Assembly (NCBI RefSeq): GCF_000092065.1
Contig: NC_009359.1
Location: 620,001-684,000 of the forward strand
Origin: Ostreococcus lucimarinus CCE9901
Lineage: Eukaryota; Chlorophyta; Mamiellophyceae; Mamiellales; Bathycoccaceae
Length of the DNA: 64,000 bases
Reading direction: 5' to 3'
Shown: one piece after another, positions 52,451 to 61,700 of the stretch
How the letters are laid out: the number at the start of each line of letters is the position of its first letter
Position numbering within the stretch: the first letter of the stretch is position 1
Translations under genes and position numbers: made by a program
The notes under the pieces: model-generated
Told to the model about the DNA's origin: nothing
The model's database searches: none
The model's input: only the letters and a program-made list of their open reading frames with translations

Positions 52451-54511
52451 ATGTGCGGGATCTTCGCGTACAGTAATTGGAACTGCCCGAAGAGCCAGAA
52501 GGAGATCGTCGAGAAGCTGCTCACGGGACTGAAGCGATTGGAGTACCGCGGATACGACAGCGCGGGACTGGCGCTCGAGGACGGGGAGGACGTGTCGCGG
52601 ACGACGGCGAAGGTGTTTCGCGAGACGGGGAAGATCGCGAACCTGGAGGGGTTGCTGGAGGCGAGTGAGAAGGATCTGCACGGGGATTTGGTGTTCGAGT
52701 CGCACTGCGGCATCGCGCACACGAGATGGGCGACGCACGGACCGCCGGCGCCGAAGAATTCGCACCCGCACACGAGCGATGAGGAGAATGATTTTTTGGT
52801 GGTGCATAACGGGATCATAACGAATCATCAGGCGCTCAGGGAGACGTTGCAGCGGAAGGGGTACATGTTTGAGAGCGATACGGATACCGAGGTCATTCCA
52901 AAGTTGACAAAGTATTTATTCGATAAATTTCACGATAAGTGCTCGTTCAGACAGCTGGTGATGGAGGTGTTGAGACAGTTGCACGGGGCGTACGCGCTGG
53001 CGTTTAAATCGAGGCATTACCCGGGGGAGTTGGTGGCGGCGAAGCGCGGGTCGCCGTTGCTCTTGGGCATCGCCGAGGGACCGCATCCGGGAGAGCAGCA
53101 CGCGTTGGTGACGAGCGAAGGCTTCGTGCCGACGTCTAAGCGCGCGAAGCGGACGTCGATGGAATTTTACTTCGCTTCCGACGCATCGGCCATGGTAGAG
53201 CACACTAAGCGCGTGTTGCACCTGGAGGACGACGACGTGGCGCACATTCACAACGGAGGGTACGGCATCTATCGCATGGAGAAGATTCACACCGAGGGCG
53301 AAGATTCGCCGAGTTTGGCGTATGCTCCGACGGTGAAATCCGCTGAAGTCGAGCGTACGATTGAGACGCTGACTATGGAGGTTGAGCAAATCATGAAGGG
53401 AAACTTTGATCACTTTATGAAGAAGGAAATTCACGAACAACCGGACGCGATTCAGCAGACGATGCGCGGTCGCGTCGTCTTCGACGCCGACGGAAACGTG
53501 CAACGCGTGTTCCTCGGTGGCATGGTTGATTACTTGTCCACCATTCGACGGTCACGTAGAATAATCTTGTGTGGATGCGGGACGAGTTATAACAGCGCCA
53601 TCGCTGTTCGTCAGCTCATGGAAGAACTGACCGAGTTGCCGGTGACGCTCGAGCTCGCCTCGGACGTCCTAGATCGTCAGTGCCCGTTCTTCCGCGATGA
53701 TTCCATTATTTTCATCTCGCAATCCGGTGAAACCGCGGATACTTTGCGCGCTCTCGAGTACGCGAAGTCCAAGGGGGCGTTGTGCATCGGGATCGTCAAC
53801 GTAGTCGGTTCGGCGATTTCCCGCGCCACCGATTGCGGTCTCCACATCAACGCCGGCGCCGAAATCGGCGTTGCCTCCACCAAGGCTTACACGTGCCAAA
53901 TCACCTCCATGGTGCTCCTCGCCTTGGCTCTCAGCGAAGATTCTCGCTCTCGCGCTGATCGCCGCATGGACATCATGCGCGGCGTCGTCACATTGCCAGA
54001 CACCATGCGCCGTGCGCTCGAGCTCGATCAGAAAATGCTCGCGCTCGCCCGCACTCTCGTGGACGAGAACTCTTTGCTGTTATTCGGTCGTGGTTACAAC
54101 TACGCCACCGCCCTCGAAGGCGCCCTGAAGGTGAAAGAAGTCGCCCTTCTTCACTCTGAAGGCATCTTGGCGGGTGAGATGAAACACGGTCCATTGGCGT
54201 TGGTCGACGAGACCCTTCCTTTGGTCGTCATCGCCACGCGCGATTCCTCCTACCTCAAGCAAAAGTCCGTCATCGAGCAGCTTCGCGCTCGCGACGCGCG
54301 CTGCATCTTGATCGTCAGCGAAGACGATGATTCTTTGGACAAATTCGCCTCGAACGAAGACATGATCATCAAGGTTCCCGAGGTGTGCGACTGCTTGCAA
54401 CCTTTGATCAACATCGTCCCCTTGCAGTTGCTCTCGTATCACCTCACCGTCTTGCGCGGGCACAACGTCGATCAACCGCGCAACCTCGCGAAATCGGTGA
54501 CGGTAGAATAG
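52451..54511 (+). CDS. GFAT: Glutamine:fructose-6-phosphate amidotransferase (isomerising)
   Basis: The 686-residue enzyme makes glucosamine-6-phosphate from fructose-6-phosphate and glutamine, the first step to UDP-GlcNAc. The start MCGIFAY places the catalytic Cys2 at the N-terminus after Met removal, which fixes ATG 52451. The glutaminase domain shows LEYRGYDSAG, GIAHTRWATHG, HNGIITN and SDTDTEVIPKL. Two sugar isomerase (SIS) domains follow: CGCGTSYNSA, SQSGETADTLRAL and GAEIGVASTKAYT, then GRGYNYATALEGALKVKEV, HSEGILAGEMKHGPLALVD and the C-terminal NLAKSVTVE with its catalytic Lys. Length equals eukaryotic GFATs. It is complete and probably cytosolic. Confidence 0.97.
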   Translation: MCGIFAYSNWNCPKSQKEIVEKLLTGLKRLEYRGYDSAGLALEDGEDVSRTTAKVFRETGKIANLEGLLEASEKDLHGDLVFESHCGIAHTRWATHGPPAPKNSHPHTSDEENDFLVVHNGIITNHQALRETLQRKGYMFESDTDTEVIPKLTKYLFDKFHDKCSFRQLVMEVLRQLHGAYALAFKSRHYPGELVAAKRGSPLLLGIAEGPHPGEQHALVTSEGFVPTSKRAKRTSMEFYFASDASAMVEHTKRVLHLEDDDVAHIHNGGYGIYRMEKIHTEGEDSPSLAYAPTVKSAEVERTIETLTMEVEQIMKGNFDHFMKKEIHEQPDAIQQTMRGRVVFDADGNVQRVFLGGMVDYLSTIRRSRRIILCGCGTSYNSAIAVRQLMEELTELPVTLELASDVLDRQCPFFRDDSIIFISQSGETADTLRALEYAKSKGALCIGIVNVVGSAISRATDCGLHINAGAEIGVASTKAYTCQITSMVLLALALSEDSRSRADRRMDIMRGVVTLPDTMRRALELDQKMLALARTLVDENSLLLFGRGYNYATALEGALKVKEVALLHSEGILAGEMKHGPLALVDETLPLVVIATRDSSYLKQKSVIEQLRARDARCILIVSEDDDSLDKFASNEDMIIKVPEVCDCLQPLINIVPLQLLSYHLTVLRGHNVDQPRNLAKSVTVE

Positions 54512-54672
54512 ACTGCACCAGGCATAGTCTTGATTAATAATACGTAGAGACGTAGACACGTAAAGACGAGAGAATGCGTCTCTCTGCCGCTCGCGCGCGC
54601 TCGACGCGTCCCGCTCGCCTCTTTCTTCTCCAGAGTTCGACGCCGCGCGTCCTCGCTCGGCGCAACCGCGCC

Positions 54673-56814
54673 ATGGCCGGGTTCTGGCGCCCAGGCGCGG
54701 ACGCTCCCTCGACGTCCGCGCCGTCGACTCTCTTAACTCTCGACGTCGACGCCGATGCCGACGCCACGGGGACGTTGATTCAATTCGAGAAAAATCCGAA
54801 AGCGTCGCTGAGCGCGCGTCGTCGCGCGCTCCCGATCGCGGCGCACGCGGACGAATTGATGTACTGCGTCGAGAAACATCAAACCACGGTCATCGTCGGG
54901 CACACGGGGTGCGGAAAGACGACGCAGATACCGCAGTACCTGCGAGACGGCGGCTGGTGCGGCGGCGGCGCGACTGTGGCGGTGACGCAGCCGAGACGAG
55001 TGGCGGCGCAGACGGTGGCGCAACGCGTCGCAGAGGAGGTAGGGTGTGTGATAGGGGATACAGTTGGGTACGCGATACGATTTGAGGACGTGTGCACGCC
55101 GGGGAAGACGGAGATTAAATTTTGCACGGATGGAGCGCTGTTGCGCGAGCTCGCGGAGGATCCGTTGTTGACAAAGTATTCGGTGGTGATAGTGGACGAG
55201 GCGCACGAGCGCACGTTAGCGACGGACGTGTTGTTAGGATTATTGAAGAAAGTGCAGCGCGCGAGAAGGGATTTGCGGTTGATCGTGTCGAGCGCGACGA
55301 TTCAGGCGGAATCATTCGCGGCGTTCTTTGACGCGAGCGGCGAGGACGACGACGGCGATGGACCTTCGAGAAAGCCCATCATCATGTCCGTCGAAGGTCG
55401 AGCGCACGGTGTGTTGATTCATTATCTGGATGAACCGACCGGAGATTACGTGTTGAGCGCGGTAGAGACGGCGTTGGAAGTGCATCGAAACGAAGGACCA
55501 GGTGATATATTAATCTTTCTCACAGGCGAGGGCGAGATCGACGACGCCGTCAACTTGCTCGAAGAGGAAGCGCGAGAGATGAAACGCGATCCGAGACGGT
55601 CACACGATGCGCTGGATTTAGTGGTTTGTCCACTGTATGCGGGATTAAATCCTGCGGCGCAGTTGGAGGCGTTTCGACCGCCGCGCAGAGGCGCGCGCAA
55701 AGTCGTCGTGGCGACAAACGTTGCCGAAACGTCTGTGACGATTGAAGGTGTCGTGTACGTCATAGATTCATGCTTTGCGAAGCAAAAGGCGTTCGACCCA
55801 GAGCGCGGCATGGAGAGTTTGTTCGTCGCACCCGCGAGCAAGGCGAGTACGAACCAACGCGCCGGTCGCGCCGGTCGCGTGCGTCCGGGTAAATGCTTTC
55901 GCTTGTGCACCGAGATTGACTATCGCTCGTTGGCCGACGTCACGGCTCCGGAGATCGTTCGAAGTGACCTCGCGAGTACGGTTTTGCAGATCAAGGCGAT
56001 GGGTATTGATAATATCATGAACTTTGAGTGGGTGTCGCCGCCGCCCGCGGCGAACATGATCAAGGCGCTCGAGCTTTTATACGCGCTCAGGGCTTTGGAC
56101 GACGACGCCAAGCTCACGAGTCCGCTCGGCGTGCACTTAGCCGAAATCCCACTCGAGCCGCAGCTAGGGAAGATGCTCCTCGTGAGTGGAGAGATGGGAT
56201 GCGTAAGGGAAGCGTTGACTGTCGCGGCGTACATGCAAGTGCAGTCGTTGTGGGTCACGCATCGCGGGCAAAAGAAACGCTTAGATGAGATGCGCGACCG
56301 CTTTGCCGTGGAAGAAGGAGACGCAGTGATGATGTTGAACATCCACGACGCGTACTGTGACGCGAGAAACCAGGCAAAGTTTGCGAGCAACAACATGCTC
56401 AATCATCGAGCGCTGCTTCGGGCTGGAGATGTACGCAGTCAATTGAAAAAGCATCTCGCTAGACTGGGAGTCGTCACGAATTCGTCTTGCGGCGATGATA
56501 CGGTACCAATTCGACGTGCGATTGCTGCTGGGTTCTTTGCTAACGCTGCAACGCTCGCGCCCTACGGTGGCGGCCCCGATGGTTCCGTCTTTCATTCTCT
56601 CCGCGCGATGAGTGCGCGCGCGCGTGCTCGAGAGCTCCGAATACATCCAAGCTCCGCGCTGTTCCGCTCGCGACCGCAATGCGTGGCGTATTGCTCCGCC
56701 GTTCGCACAGATCGCGAGTACATGCGCGACGTCACCGTCGTCGAAGCCGATTGGTTGCGCGAGCTCGCGCCGCACTTCTATCGCGCGGTGAGCGCCAATC
56801 CGACGACGCAATAG
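54673..56814 (+). CDS. DHX35: DEAH-box RNA helicase, DHX35-like
   Basis: The 713-residue protein starts MAGFWRPGADAPS, matching the FWKPG start of DHX35, a spliceosome C-complex helicase; the length equals human DHX35 (703). Motifs in order are VGHTGCGKTTQIPQYL, TQPRRVAAQTVAQRVAEE, VGYAIRFED, DEAHERTLATDVLLGLLKK, SSATIQAESF, IFLTGEGEIDDAVNLL, ATNVAETSVTIEGVVYVIDS and NQRAGRAGRVRPGKCFRL. Winged-helix, ratchet and OB-fold regions close the protein. An ATG at 54574 would add a 33-residue Arg-rich leader and could give an organelle-targeted form, but the family match starts at 54673. Confidence 0.92.
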   Translation: MAGFWRPGADAPSTSAPSTLLTLDVDADADATGTLIQFEKNPKASLSARRRALPIAAHADELMYCVEKHQTTVIVGHTGCGKTTQIPQYLRDGGWCGGGATVAVTQPRRVAAQTVAQRVAEEVGCVIGDTVGYAIRFEDVCTPGKTEIKFCTDGALLRELAEDPLLTKYSVVIVDEAHERTLATDVLLGLLKKVQRARRDLRLIVSSATIQAESFAAFFDASGEDDDGDGPSRKPIIMSVEGRAHGVLIHYLDEPTGDYVLSAVETALEVHRNEGPGDILIFLTGEGEIDDAVNLLEEEAREMKRDPRRSHDALDLVVCPLYAGLNPAAQLEAFRPPRRGARKVVVATNVAETSVTIEGVVYVIDSCFAKQKAFDPERGMESLFVAPASKASTNQRAGRAGRVRPGKCFRLCTEIDYRSLADVTAPEIVRSDLASTVLQIKAMGIDNIMNFEWVSPPPAANMIKALELLYALRALDDDAKLTSPLGVHLAEIPLEPQLGKMLLVSGEMGCVREALTVAAYMQVQSLWVTHRGQKKRLDEMRDRFAVEEGDAVMMLNIHDAYCDARNQAKFASNNMLNHRALLRAGDVRSQLKKHLARLGVVTNSSCGDDTVPIRRAIAAGFFANAATLAPYGGGPDGSVFHSLRAMSARARARELRIHPSSALFRSRPQCVAYCSAVRTDREYMRDVTVVEADWLRELAPHFYRAVSANPTTQ

Positions 56815-56843
56815 ATAGCCGTTTTAGCGATTAAAATTACAAA

Positions 56844-57992
56844 CTAGGAGTTTCGTCGATTCACGACTGATATATCACCATCCTTTAGAACAGAAACCTC
56901 GAGAACACCACTCGATCTCGTCGCAACTTTGCCGACAACCTCGACATGAACATCCGTGTCGGGGTAGGGGTTGTCCGAGAGACTCACCGTGATGTCGCCC
57001 CTGGGTTTCGACATTTGACAACCGCGCTTTTTACCGACGACCTCGGGCAACTTGTCATCAAGAAATCTAGCATAGCCGCTCGCCGCGCTACCCGTCACGG
57101 GATCTTCGTCGATACCGACATCCGGCCCAAACCATCGCGTGTAGAAATCGTACGAATGATTCGGCCGATTTTTCACCGTCAAGAGCACGCACAAACCACG
57201 AAAACCTTGAACCATTTCAAAGTCGTACTTCATTTCCTCGATGAAGCACCTCCCCACTTCCGATATCGCCTTCAGATCGGGCGCGTGATTCATGAAGCGG
57301 TCGAAACACGCCTCAAACACCTCGTCGGGTGCATCATCCGTGTCGATTATGAAAAACAAGTCGCCGATGAAGTTGTACCGAAGCTCGTACTTCGCCTTGG
57401 AAGTCGCAGAGCTCTGCGAGTTCGAGCGCTCGTGGTCGTCGCCAAAGCAGCCTCGAATCATGTTCACGATTTCTTGAGGGTGTAAGAACCCATCCTCACC
57501 AAGCGCGTCCGGAAAGGATCTCGCGCGTTCCTCCGGAAGTGCCATCGCGTAGGACGACTCTACACCGCCGTCCAAATCTTTCCACACGAACAACGACTCG
57601 TAAGCGGCTTTCACTTGTGTTCCATCGCACACATCACGCGGCTTGCCGTATAAAAATCCAATCTTAGTGACGTGCTCGTTCCCCGGCGCTCGAAAAATCT
57701 CGTGCGCCGTCGCCATCGACGCGTGCCCGCACAGATTGATCTCGCACTTTGGCGTAAACCACCGTATGTCGTACATCCGATGCACCATCGCGCCGACGAC
57801 CTCCACGTCTGCCCGCTTCGCGAACGCCGTCTCGCTCAAGCCTAATTCGCTCGCCGCCGCCTGCATCACCGCGTCCGGCGGCCACGGTCCATCGTCCGGC
57901 AAAAGCACCACGGCCGCGGGATTCCCACTGTCGTCGCCTTTCGTCGCCGACGGGAACGCGTTCGCGATCGCGTACGCGTGCCTCGTCGTCAT
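56844..57992 (-). CDS. phzF-like: PhzF-family isomerase-like protein
   Basis: The 382-residue protein has the two-lobed PhzF fold. Landmarks are DDSGNPAAVVLL, LGLSETAF with the catalytic-type Glu54, IRWFTPKCEINLCGHASMATAH and WFGPDVGIDEDPVTGSAASGYARFL, in the usual order. Bacterial PhzF isomerises a phenazine precursor, but eukaryotic relatives have no agreed substrate. A 60-residue segment (FGDDHERSNSQSSATSKAKY) is inserted between the lobes. ATG 57992 directly follows a TGAT tetranucleotide repeat in the leader; longer frame upstream only adds translated repeat (INQS units), so it is rejected. A TGTAA lies 3 nt past the stop on this strand. Confidence 0.92.
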   Translation of the reverse strand: MTTRHAYAIANAFPSATKGDDSGNPAAVVLLPDDGPWPPDAVMQAAASELGLSETAFAKRADVEVVGAMVHRMYDIRWFTPKCEINLCGHASMATAHEIFRAPGNEHVTKIGFLYGKPRDVCDGTQVKAAYESLFVWKDLDGGVESSYAMALPEERARSFPDALGEDGFLHPQEIVNMIRGCFGDDHERSNSQSSATSKAKYELRYNFIGDLFFIIDTDDAPDEVFEACFDRFMNHAPDLKAISEVGRCFIEEMKYDFEMVQGFRGLCVLLTVKNRPNHSYDFYTRWFGPDVGIDEDPVTGSAASGYARFLDDKLPEVVGKKRGCQMSKPRGDITVSLSDNPYPDTDVHVEVVGKVATRSSGVLEVSVLKDGDISVVNRRNS

Positions 57993-58734
57993 GTCTGATT
58001 GATTGATTGATTGATTGATTGATCGACGCAACCGTTTCGCTTCGCAACCGTCGACGCGCGCCGCCGGTCGCAAAAGAAACAGCGCGCGCTTCGCGCCGGC
58101 GACGCGCCGACCGCGCCGCGGCCCGCTCTCGCGCGCTCCCCGCTCGCCGCTCGCGGCGGCCGGTGACGCAGTTCGGTTCCCCGCCTCGCGCGGTGTCCGG
58201 CGCTCCAACCGCGCCGCGGCGCCCCGTCAGGGACGCCGCGACGCGGACCGCGAGCTCGAAGGCGGACGCGCGATCCGCGCGGATGGATTCCGCGGCCGTC
58301 GACGCGTCGCGGACGCGGCACGCGCGCTCGCCCTCCGCGCGGAGTTACAAGCCACCGCGACGTGACCCGGCGAAACGTTCATGGCGCCGTTCGGCGCGCA
58401 CTACGACGATCGAGCGCTAAAAAATCTAGACGGACGCGTCGGACGCCGCGCGGGATGGAAATTACGGGTTTTTCGTGAAGAAGGGAATCTTAAATCGCAT
58501 CGTCGTCGGCGATCAATCTCGCGCGCGCGGACGCGCGAGACGCGCGTCGCGCGCGCGGATCGATCGTGGATCGATCGCTTGGGTCGATCGGGGGTCAAGA
58601 CGCGCGCGATCGGGCGAGACGGGCGCGCGGACGCGAGAGACGCGGCGGTGCGACGGTGATTATCGACGCGACAGTTGTGGGACGCGCGCGCGCGCGACGA
58701 CGACGACGCGCGCGCGGGGGGGGCGACGGGATCG
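57993..58734. other. Gene-free divergent region between PhzF and DOCK genes
   Basis: This 742-bp stretch is the longest without a supported gene. Beside PhzF are seven TGAT units (57996-58023). The rest is CG-rich. A 92-codon frame starting at ATG 58381 (MAPFGAHYDDRALKN) is in the same frame as the DOCK gene but is closed by a TGA at 58657, and I find no convincing splice pair to join them, so it could be a leader ORF or an unresolved first exon. Confidence 0.4.
57996..58023. repeat. TGAT tetranucleotide microsatellite, seven units
   Basis: Seven perfect TGAT copies (28 bp) end 3 bp before the PhzF start codon on the minus strand, so the repeat lies in its 5' leader. It is the only clear tetranucleotide microsatellite I noticed in the window. 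Confidence 0.9.
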
Positions 58735-61700
58735 ATGACGACGTCGGGATCGACGTGGCGCGCGATACGACGGGGAGGATCGATGCACGCGCCGGCGACG
58801 GGGACGCGGCACGGGTCGATGTCGTCCAACGGCGGGTCGTTCAACGGGACGAGCGGCGCGGCGGCGAACGACGGCGGCGGAGGGTTTCGAGCGGCGGTGA
58901 TCGATGCGAACGAGATCGACGCGCCGCACGTGGAAGCGTTGGTGGCGTCGAAACGCGCGCGGTGGTTGGCGCTGGAGATGGGAGCGAACGATGGGTGGGC
59001 GCGAGGGGCGGAGACGAGCGAACGCGCGAGGGAGCGATACGACGAGGAGGAGGACGAGACGAGACAGACGACGTCCGCGTCGACGTCGACGTCGGGTGAG
59101 GGTGAGAGTGATGCCGGTGCGAACGATGATGTCAGCGAAGATGGGTCGCTGATGCGTTTGTACGACACGGGCATTCGAGGGACGCACCCGCTGCCCGGTT
59201 CGCTCGCGCTTCCGAAGACGCCGGCGAGCGCGTTGGGGAAAATGCCCGCTGTTTCCTTGAGCGCGGCGACGCGCGAAAGGCAAACCGTGAGATTCACGTT
59301 GGAAATCGCGGAGATTTACTTTGAAGTCGGGGCGCTGGAGACCATCGAAGGGACGATGGCGCTTTACGACGTACAAACGCGCACAAAGGTGAGCGAAAAT
59401 TTCCACTTCTCTTGGCCGAATGCAAAACAGAGCACGATCGCGGCGTTCACCGTACCCGCCGAGTCGCTCACGCTCAACATTCGTCTTCTCGTACATTTCA
59501 CTCATCTCGCCGCGGATGAGGGTGGGATCGAGGACAAGGTGTACACGTACAAGGATTTGCGCAAGGCCAAGGTGCATGCCGAGAAGGAGCGGCAACGCGT
59601 GCTCGGTATGGAAGCGCTTCGTCAGCATGAAGCGCAAGCGAGTCAAAAGTCAGCTGCATCAGTGCACTCATCCGACGGCAGCACTCAGTTAGCCGCGAAT
59701 GAGGTCGAGAACCCGAACATTTCCAAGAGGCGGAACACGCTCGCGTGGGCCGTGCTGCCGATTTTCGACGCGCGCGCGGGCGCCGCGCCGGACAGAGCCA
59801 CACTACTCAGCGAAACGAAGTGTAGCGAGATGTACCGTGTGAAAGAGGCTTACACCGAATTCTCACTCATGGAGGCGGCGATCTCGAGCGGGACGAGCCA
59901 CTCTTTGAAGTCTCACAAACCGATTAGATGCAAGCTGGTTTGTCTGTTGAATCCGCTCGACGTGCCCGCGCCGGGCGCGGAGACGAACGCGTTTAAATTC
60001 CCTCCTGGTTTAGTGCACGTCAAAGAATTGCTTTCGTTTTGTCCTCGCACGCAAAATGGTGAGCTCGATTGGGAAACCGCATGGGGTGGCGCCGTAGACG
60101 ACGGTTTGTCGAGAGATTTGTACGTGTACGTCAAGACGATTGACATCGGCAAACGACAAGATCTTCGTGTGCGCATGCAGCTCAGAGACGATGATTTAGA
60201 CATAGACGGTAGAGGATTGCTCGCATTTCCATCACCTTGCGGGCGCGGACTTTGTCGCGAAAGTTGGACGGCGATGAGTCGCTTGCGATCAAAGGGGGGT
60301 GTTTTTTACCACGAGGCGCGAGTGCGTTTGCCGGTGCGATTGAATCCGTCACATCACCTAGTGTTGAGTATTTTTGGAGCACAGAGTGCCTCGACCGGCC
60401 TTTTTAGCGCTGGCGCTGGAGAAGAAGAATTGCTCGGACACTCGGTCATCAATCTCTGCTCGCAACCAGAGACGTTAGCGTCGAAGATTGCAAGTGCGAC
60501 GACGCCCACGGGTGGCGATTTAAGTCTCGTCGCCGTGCGCGAGCTCTTGCCGAAATACTTGCAGTCGAACGTCCGAACGCACATGCCGTACTGGGAAGAA
60601 CGAAAAGAGTGTGTGCATGTGAGACTTCGACTCGCATCTACCATGCACACGGGGGACGTTCACATAGGCGCTCTCTTTGCCGCCTCTGCGGCGTGGTGCA
60701 ACGCGCAAACGCCCGAAACGGAGGATAAGCTACGAATCGCTGTGAGCGAACTCTCTCTCGCGAGTGATCGCGCATTGATTCAACACTTGCCCGCGATATT
60801 GAACTTGTTGGTGAGTTTGACGCTGCGAATCGCCGATCCAGAAGTAGAGATGGACCAAACAGAGGAACAACTTAGCTCACGTTTGAGCAAGGATTCGCGA
60901 AGAGATGATGATGACGACGCAATTTCCCTCGCCTCAGCCGCACTGAGCGACGATTTGGCGGGCAGCATCGATACTATCGCGAACAAACAGCAATCACTCA
61001 TTTCGTCGCTTTCGAAGAACGAACGCGTTGATGAAACTCAAGACATCGGAACCTTGGCGTTCCACACCCTTGTGCGTGTCGTGGCCGCGGTTCAACGCGT
61101 CGACCCTGGCCCGAAGCCTGCCGTCGCCGGTGTCGTGAGTCATAGTCCTCCTCTTGAAGCTTATATTACACTCGCCTTCGGTTCTCTCGAACGGTCGTCA
61201 AGCAAACAGTTGACAAAGTTACAAACGCTCGGGACGTCGCGAAGCAACGTCCCAGTGCACGCTGTCCTTGCCAAGCGATATTCAGCCGTGTTGGGAGCAA
61301 TACGAGAGTCTTACATTCCTTACGAAGAGGCGTTGTCTATGTCGTGGTTCTTTCTCGGTATGATATACCGTGCCATTGCGCTCGACCGCGCTCAGTCTCC
61401 GAGCGATACGATTTCTATGGAACACGACGACGCGGCGCTAAGACAAGTTGTCGACATCCTGTCGAATGAAGTGAAGACTCGCGGCGAGCGCACGTCGCCC
61501 TCGAACGCCGATCTCGAGCAGGCGAGAAATCTGAACTGTGGGGTCGCCATGTTCTTAACAGCGTTATTCACTGTTCCCGGGATCAAGAAGCAAATGGACG
61601 GTGCGAAAGACGTCAAAACTCTGGGACGCGCTGGTCCGCTTGCGCCGTTGGCGACGACTCTCGCGGCGTTGCACGTCAAGAGTCTCGGCGAAGGCAACGC

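Noticed and set aside
51808-52818. A 336-codon minus-strand open frame over the GFAT start
   Set aside because: It overlaps the conserved glutaminase domain of GFAT in antisense and has no recognisable content.
54574-54672. Organelle-targeted extension of DHX35
   Set aside because: Possible in frame, but the family-like start is at 54673 and spliceosomal function argues for the nucleus; kept only as an alternative.
58401-59297. A 298-codon minus-strand open frame at the DOCK start
   Set aside because: It is antisense to a frame with clear DOCK homology and is low-complexity.
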